A stretch of DNA of 5,328 bases, taken from positions 1 to 5,328 of the forward strand of contig VBDM01000116.1 of NCBI GenBank assembly GCA_005881355.1. Reading direction: 5' to 3'. A program made the translations under genes and the position numbers. A model generated the notes under the pieces. The model saw nothing but the letters and a program-made list of their open reading frames with translations. It was not told where the DNA came from and searched no databases. How positions within the stretch are numbered: the stretch's first letter is position 1; every line of letters begins with the position of its first letter. Below are positions 1 to 5,328 of the stretch, in pieces. The stretch is from Betaproteobacteria bacterium. GTDB lineage: Bacteria > Pseudomonadota > Gammaproteobacteria > Burkholderiales > SG8-39.

Positions 1-185
1 TGCTTCCTCTGCCCGTCGTTCATGATGTCGTAGATCATGCTGTGCACGTCTTTATGTTCCATGGCCGGCAGGTTGATGCGCCGGATATCGCCGTGCACCC
101 GGATCATGGGCGGCAGACCCGAGGACAGGTGCAGGTCGGAGGCCTTGTTCTTGACGACGAAGGCTAGGAGTTCCGAGATATCCAC
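1..185 (-). CDS. pilT: PilT, type IV pilus retraction ATPase (N-terminal 61 codons, 3' end outside window)
   Basis: PilT is the cytoplasmic hexameric ATPase that depolymerises type IV pili and so powers twitching motility. Only its N-terminal PAS-like domain lies here; the Walker A/B nucleotide-binding core would lie beyond position 1. The translation begins (V/M)DISELLAFVVKNKASDLHL, followed by SGLPPMIRVHGDIRRINLPAM and then EHKDVHSMIYDIMNDGQRK. This is the characteristic PilT opening, with the SDLHLS segment at residues 16-21 and PPMIRVHGD at 25-33. The start is a GTG at 185-183: it gives the expected MDISELL N-terminus, a stop codon (TAG) in another frame overlaps it, and a purine-rich ribosome-binding site lies just upstream. 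The gene is divergent from yggS, an arrangement I recall from Pseudomonas and Betaproteobacteria. The paralogue PilU is less likely because the N-terminus matches PilT proper. Confidence 0.93.
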   Translation of the reverse strand, partial: MDISELLAFVVKNKASDLHLSSGLPPMIRVHGDIRRINLPAMEHKDVHSMIYDIMNDGQRK

Positions 186-296
186 TATAATCCCCCTTCA
201 ACGTGAGGCCCGGACCGCGTCCGAATGAAGGGCCTAAGCAAATGAAAGCGCAAGGCTTTTTCAGGGCTCGCCGCGCTTGCACCGCCCGCGCTGATT
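186..296. other. Divergent pilT / yggS intergenic region with a short hairpin
   Basis: These 111 bases separate two genes transcribed away from each other, so promoters for both are expected here. I could not find a sigma-70 pair with good -35/-10 boxes and correct spacing in either direction, nor a clear sigma-54 site, so no promoter is called. A perfect inverted repeat CGGAC-CGC-GTCCG lies at 211-223 (5-bp stem, 3-base loop). A second pair of arms, AGGCCC (206-211) and GGGCCT (230-235), partly overlaps and surrounds it. It could be an operator or a leader hairpin for pilT; in GC-rich DNA, chance is also possible. No plausible small ORF was seen. Confidence 0.5.
191..198 (-). promoter_or_regulatory. 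Ribosome-binding site of pilT that decides the GTG start
   Basis: Read on the minus strand the segment is AAGGGGGA, ending five bases before the GTG at 185. It is the best Shine-Dalgarno-like sequence in the intergenic region, and no in-frame ATG exists between it and the conserved ISELL residues. It therefore supports GTG as the true pilT start. Confidence 0.7.
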
Positions 297-983
297 ATGT
301 CCTCAATTACCGCGAACTTGCAAGCCGTGAGAGAGCGCATCGAATCCGCGGCCCGCGCAGCGGGCAGGCCGGCGCAATCGGTGCGACTGGTCGCGGTGAG
401 CAAAACGTTCGCTTCCGCCGCGGTGCGCGAGGCGGAGCAAGCGGGGCAGCGCGATTTCGGCGAGAACTATGTCACGGAAGGCGTCGATAAGATCGACGAG
501 CTTCGCTCGCTCGGCCTCACTTGGCACTATATCGGGCCGATCCAGAGCAACAAGACGCGCTCGATCGCCGGGTATTTCGACTGGGTGCACTCGCTCGATC
601 GCGCGAAAATCGCGGCGCGGCTCTCCGAAGCGCGCCGTCCCGGGCAGGCCGAACTGCAGGTCTGCATCCAGGTCAACGTCTCGGGCGAGGCGACGAAGAG
701 CGGTGTCGCGCCCGGGGACCTGGCGACGCTTGCAACGCAGGTCGCGATGCTTCCGCGGCTTAAGCTGCGCGGCCTCATGGCGATCCCCGAGCCGACGCCG
801 GACGAGAAACTGCAGCGCGCGCGCTTCGCGCAGTTGCACGAGCTGCGCGAACGGCTGAACCGCGAGGGCTTTTCCATGGATACGCTCTCGATGGGCATGT
901 CGGCGGATCTCGAGGCAGCGATCGCAGAGGGCGCCACGATGGTGCGCGTCGGCACGGCGATATTCGGCGAGCGAAGATCTTGA
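297..983 (+). CDS. yggS: YggS/PROSC-family pyridoxal phosphate homeostasis protein
   Basis: This is a soluble, single-domain TIM-barrel protein that binds pyridoxal 5'-phosphate and buffers the cellular PLP pool; the family has no known enzymatic turnover. It is 228 residues, the usual length. Visible signatures in order: VAVSKTF with the PLP-binding lysine at residue 36, the same number as in E. coli YggS; FGENYV at 54-59; WHYIGPIQSNK at 76-86; GLMAIPEP in the second half; and the closing SMGMSADLEAAI followed by VRVGTAIFGER, which holds the phosphate-binding region. The ATG at 297 gives the conserved MSSITANLQAVRERI opening, although no Shine-Dalgarno is evident upstream. It is the first gene of a co-directional run and ends 13 nt before proC, a pairing conserved in many proteobacteria. 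Loss of family members in other bacteria perturbs vitamin B6 and amino-acid metabolism. Confidence 0.95.
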   Translation: MSSITANLQAVRERIESAARAAGRPAQSVRLVAVSKTFASAAVREAEQAGQRDFGENYVTEGVDKIDELRSLGLTWHYIGPIQSNKTRSIAGYFDWVHSLDRAKIAARLSEARRPGQAELQVCIQVNVSGEATKSGVAPGDLATLATQVAMLPRLKLRGLMAIPEPTPDEKLQRARFAQLHELRERLNREGFSMDTLSMGMSADLEAAIAEGATMVRVGTAIFGERRS

Positions 984-996
984 TCCAGAGGCTCTC

Positions 997-1812
997 ATGA
1001 GAATTACATTTATCGGCGGCGGCAACATGGCCGATGCCCTTATCGGGGGGCTGCTGCGCAAGGATTTCCCGGTGCAGGACATTCGCGTGGTCGACACGAG
1101 CGCCGATGCGCGCCGCGGGATCGAGCAGAAGTACGGCGTCGCCTGCTTCGACAGACCCAAGGGCGCGGTGCGCGAGGACGACGTCGTCGTGTTCGCGGTG
1201 AAACCCCAGCACCTGCGCGAGGCGGCATCGAAATCCGGGATCGCCGACAACGCCAACCTCGTCATCAGCATTGCGGCGGGCGTGCGCCTCGCCAACCTCT
1301 CGAAATGGCTCAAGGGGCACACGCGCCTGGTGCGCGCGATGCCGAACACGCCCGCGCTGATCGGCGAGGGCGTCGCGGGGCTCTATCCGTTCTCGAAAGC
1401 GGTCACGCGCGAGGACCGCGAGCGGACCGAGACCGTGCTCGGCGCGGTCGGGGCGACCGTCTGGATCACCGATGAGTCGCAGATGGACGCCGTCACCGCG
1501 ATCTCGGGCAGCGGGCCGGCCTACGTATTCTATTTCATCGAGGCGGTGGAGGAGGCCGCCGGCGAGCTCGGGCTGCCGGTGCAGATCGCCCACCAGCTGG
1601 TGTTGAACACCTTCAGCGGCGCGGCCAAGCTCGCCGCGACGAGCCCCGACCCGGTCGCCGTTCTGCGCGAGCGCGTGACGTCCAAGGGCGGCACCACCGA
1701 GCGGGCGCTGGCGAGCATGGCGAAGGACGAAGTGAAGCAGGCGATCATTCGCGCCATCCACGCGGCGAACGAGCGCGGCAAGGAGCTCGGCGAGGAGCTG
1801 GGAAAAGAATGA
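997..1812 (+). CDS. proC: Pyrroline-5-carboxylate reductase
   Basis: ProC catalyses the last step of proline biosynthesis, the NAD(P)H-dependent reduction of 1-pyrroline-5-carboxylate to L-proline, in the cytoplasm. The 271-residue product has the normal family length. The N-terminal Rossmann fold opens with MRITFIGGGNMADALIGGL, the dinucleotide-binding glycine motif being at residues 7-12. VFAVKPQ follows in the middle of that domain, and VRAMPNTPALIGEG (112-125) is the conserved linker signature. The C-terminal dimerisation and active-site domain has AISGSGPAYVF (168-178) and the ProC signature VTSKGGTTERAL (227-238). The ATG at 997 is preceded by AGAGG at 987-991, five bases away, a good ribosome-binding site. 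The gene lies 13 nt after yggS and 15 nt before the YggT gene. All key motifs are intact, so it should be functional. Confidence 0.97.
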   Translation: MRITFIGGGNMADALIGGLLRKDFPVQDIRVVDTSADARRGIEQKYGVACFDRPKGAVREDDVVVFAVKPQHLREAASKSGIADNANLVISIAAGVRLANLSKWLKGHTRLVRAMPNTPALIGEGVAGLYPFSKAVTREDRERTETVLGAVGATVWITDESQMDAVTAISGSGPAYVFYFIEAVEEAAGELGLPVQIAHQLVLNTFSGAAKLAATSPDPVAVLRERVTSKGGTTERALASMAKDEVKQAIIRAIHAANERGKELGEELGKE

Positions 1813-1827
1813 ACCGCCTGGGGCTCA

Positions 1828-2400
1828 ATGTTTAGCCAGATCGCCGACCTGCTGATCGTGAATGCCTTCGGGCTGTTCGTGTACGCTTTGCTCTTGCGTT
1901 TCTACATGCAACTGCTGCGGGCGCCGTTCCGCAACCCAGCCGGACAGCTGGTCACCGCGCTGACCAACTGGATCGTGCTCCCGGCGCGCCGCGTCGTTCC
2001 CGGCCTCATGGGCATCGATCTTTCGACTATTATCCTCGCGTGGCTGGTGCAGGCGCTGATGCTGACGCTGCTCTTGTGGCTGCACGGCTTCGTATTCACG
2101 AGCGCCCCCGGGATTGCCGCTGGGCTGCTGTTCGGACTTGCGGCGATCAAGCTCCTGGAAGCCTCCCTCTATCTTCTGATGGGAATAGTGATCGTTCAAG
2201 TGCTTTTCAGCTGGTTCAACCCCCACACTCCGCTCGCACCACTCCTGGACGCGCTTACGCGTTCGTTCTACGGCGTATTCCGGCGTTTTATCCCGCCGAT
2301 TGGCAGCGTGGATTTTTCACCGCTTTTTGTCCTGATCGTCGCGCAGATCGTCCTGATTCCCATCGGCGACCTAGTGCGTATGCTCAAGGTACCTTTCTAG
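1828..2400 (+). CDS. yggT: YggT-family integral membrane protein
   Basis: A 190-residue hydrophobic protein with two tandem YggT-type units, the layout of proteobacterial YggT. Predicted membrane segments by eye lie at about residues 8-30, 66-90, 95-130 (probably two spans broken near K108/E111) and 164-183. After the first hydrophobic block comes RNPAGQLVTALTNW with LPARRVVPG (51-59). After the third comes SWFNPHTPLAPLLDALTRSF with FRRFIPPIG (151-159). This NP...P..(R)R..P repeat marks the duplicated domain. The family sits in the inner membrane; its function is poorly defined, with reported links to osmotic or potassium tolerance and, in other lineages, to division or photosystem assembly. 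The start is 15 nt after the proC stop with a GGGG-containing weak ribosome-binding site (1820-1823). The stop lies 1 nt before the next gene, suggesting translational coupling. Confidence 0.92.
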   Translation: MFSQIADLLIVNAFGLFVYALLLRFYMQLLRAPFRNPAGQLVTALTNWIVLPARRVVPGLMGIDLSTIILAWLVQALMLTLLLWLHGFVFTSAPGIAAGLLFGLAAIKLLEASLYLLMGIVIVQVLFSWFNPHTPLAPLLDALTRSFYGVFRRFIPPIGSVDFSPLFVLIVAQIVLIPIGDLVRMLKVPF

Positions 2401-2401
2401 A

Positions 2402-2683
2402 ATGTGGGCGAAGCGCACTGCCGATGGCTGGCTGCTCGCAGTCCACGCGCAGCCAGGAGCGAAGACAAACGAAATCGCGGGAATACACGGGGAGTCTCTA
2501 AAAATCAAGGTCGCCGCGCGGCCTGAAAAGGGTCGCGCGAACGCTGCGCTCGTCGCCCTGCTGGCCGCAGCGCTCGGTGTGCCCAAGGGCAGCGTGCGCG
2601 TGGTGAAAGGCGGGGCATCGCGGCAAAAGACGGTGCTCGTCGCTGCGCCTCAGGCCGATCCTGGGCGATTGCTGCGGACCTAA
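2402..2683 (+). CDS. yggU: DUF167 / YggU-family small protein
   Basis: A 93-residue protein of the DUF167 (YggU/UPF0235) family, small alpha/beta proteins of unknown biochemical function. The family pattern is clear: GWLLAVHAQPGAKTNEIAG (residues 9-27), then ESLKIKVAARPEKGRANAAL (31-50), then LGVPKGSVRVVKGGASRQK (58-76). The QPGAK, RANAAL and SRQK elements are its most conserved parts. The ATG at 2402 follows the yggT stop by a single base, and the best ribosome-binding candidate is an AAGG at 2386-2389, rather far upstream, so termination-reinitiation is likely. YggT-YggU adjacency is widespread in proteobacteria, which supports both calls. The length is typical and nothing appears truncated. 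The role is unknown. Confidence 0.93.
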   Translation: MWAKRTADGWLLAVHAQPGAKTNEIAGIHGESLKIKVAARPEKGRANAALVALLAAALGVPKGSVRVVKGGASRQKTVLVAAPQADPGRLLRT

Positions 2684-2715
2684 TTATCCGCCCTTCCCCA
2701 ACCGCTTCACAAGGT
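2674..2715. other. Convergent gene junction with a weak hairpin, no clear terminator
   Basis: The plus-strand operon ends at 2683 and the minus-strand operon ends at 2716, leaving 32 bases. A 5-bp inverted repeat GCGGA (2674-2678) / TCCGC (2687-2691) spans the yggU stop codon with an 8-base loop. No run of T follows it in either direction, so it is not a canonical intrinsic terminator. Transcripts from the two sides may overlap or end by Rho. Confidence 0.3.
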
Positions 2716-3993
2716 TCAATCGCACTCGTAGACGACCTGCCCGCCGACCAGGGTGTAGCGCACGCGGCCGCGCAGCTCGTAGCCGATGAAAGGCGTGTTC
2801 TTTCCCTGGCTCTTGAGGAAATCCGCGGTGATCTTGACGTGCGCGTTCGGGTCGAACACGCACACATCCGCATCCCTGCCGACGGCCAGATCCCCTGTCA
2901 ATACACCCAGGATCGCCGCCGGCTTGGAGGTCACCGTGGCGAGCGATTCGCGCAGCCCGAGGCGCATCTCCTCGGCCCACTTCAGCGTGAGCGGCAGCAG
3001 GAGCTCCAGGCCCGTCACCCCCGGTTCCGATTCGGCGAAAGGCAGCTGCTTCGCATCCTCGTCCACCGGCGCGTGATCCGAGCACAGCGCGTCGATGGTT
3101 CCATCGGCGAGCCCCGAGCGCAGCGCATCGCGGTCGCGCAAGGACCGAAACGGCGGGATCACGTGGCAGTGGGAATCGAAGTAGCCGAGGTCGATCTCCG
3201 AGAGGTGCGCGTGATGCACGCTTGCGTCGCACGTGACGGGTAGTCCCTCGTTTTTCGCCGCGCGCAGCATCGCGACGCTTTCGGCTGTAGACAAGCGGCA
3301 CAGGTGCACGCGCGTGCGTGTCGTGCGCACGAGCTGCAGTATGATCGCGAGCGCGATGGTCTCGGCGAACGCGGGAATCCCCGGCAGGCCGAGCCGGGTG
3401 GCGACCTCGCCGTCGTGCGCGACACCCCCCCGCGCAAGATACCCGTCCTGCGGTCGCAGCCACACCGCGATGCCGAAGGTGGCCGCGTATTGCAGCGCGT
3501 GCCATAGGACCTGCGTGTCGGGAATCGGCGTGTCCGCGTGCGAGAACGCGACGCAGCCCGCATCGCGCAGCACCGCCATCTCGGTGAGCCGCTCGCCGCC
3601 GAGCTTCCAGGTGAGCGCTCCCAGCGGATAGACGTGCACGAGATTCAGGCTTTTCGCGCGGTGCTTGAGCATTTCGACCAGCCCCGGCTCATCGAGGGGC
3701 GGGTCGGTGTCGGGCGGGCAAGCGAGGCTCGTGACTCCACCCGCGACCGCCGCTTGCATCTCCGATTCGAGCGTCGCCTTGTACTCGAATCCTGGCTCGC
3801 GCAGCCGCGCCGATAGATCGATCAGGCCCGGGCAGACGACGAGGCTCGATGCGTCGATCGTGCGCTCGGCGCGGAATCCTCCGGGTGGCCTTCCGATCGC
3901 CGCGATTTTTCCGGCGGAGATGAACACGTCCTGCTTCGCGTCGATGCGGTTCTTCGGATCAACCAGCCTGGCGCCTTTGACGTGGAGGTTCAT
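2716..3993 (-). CDS. pyrC': PyrC', dihydroorotase-like non-catalytic subunit of aspartate transcarbamoylase
   Basis: A 425-residue cyclic-amidohydrolase-fold protein of the type I dihydroorotase family (pyrC' / pyrX). In Pseudomonas-type class A ATCases the inactive PyrC' forms a dodecamer with PyrB and is needed for assembly, not for dihydroorotate formation. Overall family features are present: LVDPKNRID at 10-18, VCPGLIDL at 53-60, REPG at 65-68, CPPDTDPPLDEP at 92-103 and SDHAP at 305-309. The metal site is degraded. The HxH after GLIDL reads S61-A-R63, FSDDG reads FSHAD (150-154), the next metal-ligand histidine position is R180, and the HxST histidine is R233 in CRLST; D306 remains. The start is set at 3993 because the ATG overlaps the cupin TGA as ATGA and gives the usual MNLHVKGARL opening. 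An in-frame ATG 13 codons upstream would lie inside the cupin gene. A separate active dihydroorotase should exist elsewhere in the genome. Confidence 0.92.
   Translation of the reverse strand: MNLHVKGARLVDPKNRIDAKQDVFISAGKIAAIGRPPGGFRAERTIDASSLVVCPGLIDLSARLREPGFEYKATLESEMQAAVAGGVTSLACPPDTDPPLDEPGLVEMLKHRAKSLNLVHVYPLGALTWKLGGERLTEMAVLRDAGCVAFSHADTPIPDTQVLWHALQYAATFGIAVWLRPQDGYLARGGVAHDGEVATRLGLPGIPAFAETIALAIILQLVRTTRTRVHLCRLSTAESVAMLRAAKNEGLPVTCDASVHHAHLSEIDLGYFDSHCHVIPPFRSLRDRDALRSGLADGTIDALCSDHAPVDEDAKQLPFAESEPGVTGLELLLPLTLKWAEEMRLGLRESLATVTSKPAAILGVLTGDLAVGRDADVCVFDPNAHVKITADFLKSQGKNTPFIGYELRGRVRYTLVGGQVVYECD
3990..3993 (-). promoter_or_regulatory. ATGA stop/start overlap coupling the cupin gene to pyrC'
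   Basis: On the minus strand the pyrC' ATG (3993-3991) and the cupin TGA (3992-3990) share the four bases ATGA. No good Shine-Dalgarno is found in the dozen bases upstream; the nearest purine-rich run is about 18 bases away. Termination-reinitiation is therefore the likely way pyrC' is translated, which also fixes its start codon. Confidence 0.75.
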
Positions 3994-4469
3994 TGTTTGT
4001 AAGGGCTGCCGTCCTTGTGGGTGAACTGCCATTTCCCGTCCACCATGCGCGCCGCGAGGTCGACGTCGCTGTAGGTCGCGCCGTCGCCGGGCGTGCGATC
4101 GCCGATCTCGAGGTACAGCACCGGTTTCTTGGTCTCGTTGACGAGCTGATGGCCGTCGGCCTTGCCTGCCGGGAATCCGGCCGCCATCCCGGGCTTGAGC
4201 CTTTGCCTCCCGGCGTCGGTGACGAGCGTGACCTCCCCTTTGAGCACGTAGATGAACTCGTCTTGTTTGGCATGCCAGTGGCGCATCGAGGATTCCGCGC
4301 CCGGATCGATCCGCGTGAGGTTGACGCCGAAATTCCTCAGGCCGGCGTGATCGCCCAGGCGCCGCTTGTGCCGGCCGGCGACCCGGGTTTTGTACGGCTC
4401 GGGATAGCCGGTCGCGCTCGCTTCGGTCACGTCTTTCGGGTCGAAGGCGGGAGTCTTGAGTTTGCCCAT
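3990..4469 (-). CDS. Single-domain cupin protein of unknown function
   Basis: A 159-residue protein with one conserved beta-barrel cupin domain, resembling the uncharacterised COG3837-type cupins. Motif 1 is visible as G57, H64-W-H66, E71 and G78 (HWHAKQDEFIYVLKGE). Motif 2 is G94, P100-A-G102, H107 and N111 (FPAGKADGHQLVN). H64, H66, E71 and H107 would form the usual divalent-metal site and all are present, so a metal-binding or sugar-type-binding role is possible, but the substrate is unknown. The N-terminal YPEPYKTRVAGRHKRRLGD and C-terminal YSDVDLAARM / FTHKDGSPY also fit that subgroup. No signal peptide is seen, so it is probably cytoplasmic. The gene starts 1 nt after the pyrB stop and its TGA overlaps the pyrC' ATG by 4 nt, so it is co-translated with the ATCase subunits. 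It is not a known ATCase component. Confidence 0.88.
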   Translation of the reverse strand: MGKLKTPAFDPKDVTEASATGYPEPYKTRVAGRHKRRLGDHAGLRNFGVNLTRIDPGAESSMRHWHAKQDEFIYVLKGEVTLVTDAGRQRLKPGMAAGFPAGKADGHQLVNETKKPVLYLEIGDRTPGDGATYSDVDLAARMVDGKWQFTHKDGSPYKQ

Positions 4470-4470
4470 T

Positions 4471-5328
4471 TCAGTTCCCGGCGAGGATGCTCATGACCGC
4501 CATGCGCACGGCGATTCCGAAAGTCACCTGCGGCAGGATCACCGAATGCGGGCCGTCGGCGACCGAGGAGTCGATCTCGACGCCGCGGTTCATCGGCCCC
4601 GGGTGCATGACGATGGCGTCGGGCTTGGCGAGCGCGAGCTTCTGCGGCGTCAGGCCGTAGGACTTGAAGAATTCGTGGGCGGAGGGCAGAAGCGGTCCCT
4701 TCATGCGCTCGTTCTGCAGCCGCAGCATCATCACCACGTCGCAGCCGGCAAGGCCTTCGCGCATGTCGTGGTGCACCGAGACGCCGAGCTGCTCGACGCC
4801 CGTGGGCATCAAAGTCCTCGGACCGATCACGCGCACGTCGGGCGTGCCGAGCGTGGTGAGCGCGTGGATGAGCGAGCGCGCGACGCGCGAGTGCAGCACG
4901 TCGCCGACGATGGCGACCGAGAGCTGGGCGAAGTCTTTCTTGTAATGGCGGATGGTGTAGATGTCGAGCAGCCCCTGGGTCGGATGCGCGTGGCGCCCGT
5001 CACCGGCGTTGATCACGTGCACGTGCGAGGCGACGTGGCTCGCGATCAAATGGGCGGCGCCGCTGGAGGAATGCCGCACGACGAACATATCCGCGTACAT
5101 CGCGGAAAGATTGTCGACCGTGTCGAGCAGGGTCTCGCCTTTGGTCGAAGACGACACGGGAGGGCTCGAAGAACAGGTTGAACACCGATTTGCCGCGCAG
5201 CAACGGGACCTTCTTCACATCGCGCTCGGGCACGCCGATGAACGAGGCGGCCGTATCGAGGATGTGCGTCAGGATCTCGCGCGGCAGGCCCTCGATGGTG
5301 AGCAGGTGCTGAAGCTTTCCGTCGCCGT
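4471..5328 (-). pseudogene. pyrB: Aspartate transcarbamoylase catalytic subunit, interrupted by an internal deletion and frameshift (5' end outside window)
   Basis: PyrB condenses carbamoyl phosphate and aspartate to carbamoyl aspartate, the first committed pyrimidine step. The reading frame is in two pieces. The 5' piece (5326-5159) encodes LQHLLTIEGLPREILTHILD..., then VKKVPLLRGKSVFNLFFEPS. The 3' piece (5157-4471) begins at SSSTKGETLLDTVDNL and continues through VVRH, HAHPTQ (ornithine/aspartate carbamoyltransferase signature), LHSRVARS, LRLQNERM and HPGPMNRGVEID to the normal C-terminus. Between them the family has STRTRTTFE and a following helix; about 20-25 residues, including the carbamoyl-phosphate-binding Ser-Thr-Arg-Thr, are absent and the frame shifts at 5158. 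Both flanks are highly conserved, so the lesion is recent or is a sequencing/assembly error. Internal starts (GTG at 5157) would give a protein lacking half of the carbamoyl phosphate domain. The gene heads the cupin-pyrC' run and its own start lies roughly ten codons beyond 5328. Confidence 0.85.

Noticed and set aside
303..1349. A 348-codon open frame on the minus strand opposite yggS and proC.
   Set aside because: It is fully antisense to two well-recognised genes, its translation is arginine/alanine-rich with no family resemblance, and long antisense frames are common in GC-rich DNA.
2386..2395. Ten-base palindrome AAGGTACCTT before yggU.
   Set aside because: It lies within the yggT coding region and is short enough to occur by chance; no partner repeat elsewhere was seen.
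2684..3505. A 273-codon minus-strand frame overlapping pyrC'.
   Set aside because: It is out of frame with the conserved PyrC' translation, is very rich in Arg/Ala/Gly, and resembles no family.
3994..4032. A 13-codon N-terminal extension of PyrC' from an upstream ATG.
   Set aside because: The extension lies inside the cupin gene, does not resemble the family N-terminus, and the ATGA overlap at 3993 gives a standard start.
4471..5157. pyrB 3' part read as a complete short gene starting at GTG 5157.
   Set aside because: The translation begins in the middle of the conserved ATCase N-terminal domain, and the preceding conserved residues are found upstream in another frame, so it is a fragment, not an independent gene.
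5145..5175. Programmed ribosomal frameshift as an explanation of the pyrB break.
   Set aside because: A frameshift would not restore the missing STRTR segment and helix, and no slippery run is present at the junction.
4456..5181. A 241-codon open frame on the plus strand opposite pyrB.
   Set aside because: It mirrors pyrB codons, giving a His/Val/Asp/Arg-rich low-complexity translation with no recognisable domain; treated as a shadow frame.

Overview
The window is a compact, high-GC (by eye roughly 60-65%) stretch of ordinary bacterial chromosome, almost all coding. The proteins and gene order point to a betaproteobacterium, or a close gammaproteobacterial relative. The pilT / yggS-proC-yggT-yggU cluster next to a pyrB-pyrC' pair is a chromosomal neighbourhood I recall from Pseudomonas and Betaproteobacteria. 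The lineage call rests on protein resemblance only. I see no mobile element, tRNA, rRNA or CRISPR array.

Layout. (1) Positions 1-185, minus: the first 61 codons of pilT, the twitching-motility ATPase, with a GTG start and a strong Shine-Dalgarno. (2) Positions 186-296: a divergent intergenic region that should hold promoters for both directions; it contains a short perfect hairpin. (3) Positions 297-2683, plus: a tight four-gene run of yggS (PLP homeostasis), proC (proline synthesis), a YggT-family membrane protein and a DUF167/YggU small protein. Gaps are 13, 15 and 1 nt, so it is probably one operon. (4) Positions 2684-2715: a 32-nt convergent gap without a convincing terminator. (5) Positions 2716-5328, minus: a pyrimidine operon read in the order pyrB (5' end outside the window), a cupin gene, and pyrC' (non-catalytic dihydroorotase homologue). 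Its junctions are a 1-nt gap and a 4-nt ATGA overlap.

How the genes work together. PyrB and PyrC' are the two subunits of a class A aspartate transcarbamoylase, in which the pseudo-dihydroorotase is structural. PyrC' here has lost most metal-ligand histidines, so it should not be annotated as the active dihydroorotase. The cupin gene placed between them, with coupling-type junctions on both sides, is the unusual part of the layout and its function is unknown.

The strongest anomaly is in pyrB. The reading frame breaks at about 5158, exactly where the carbamoyl-phosphate-binding STRTR motif should be. About 20-25 residues are missing, while both flanks are well conserved. This is either a recent inactivating deletion or a sequencing/assembly error. 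I found no convincing wholly new system in this window.
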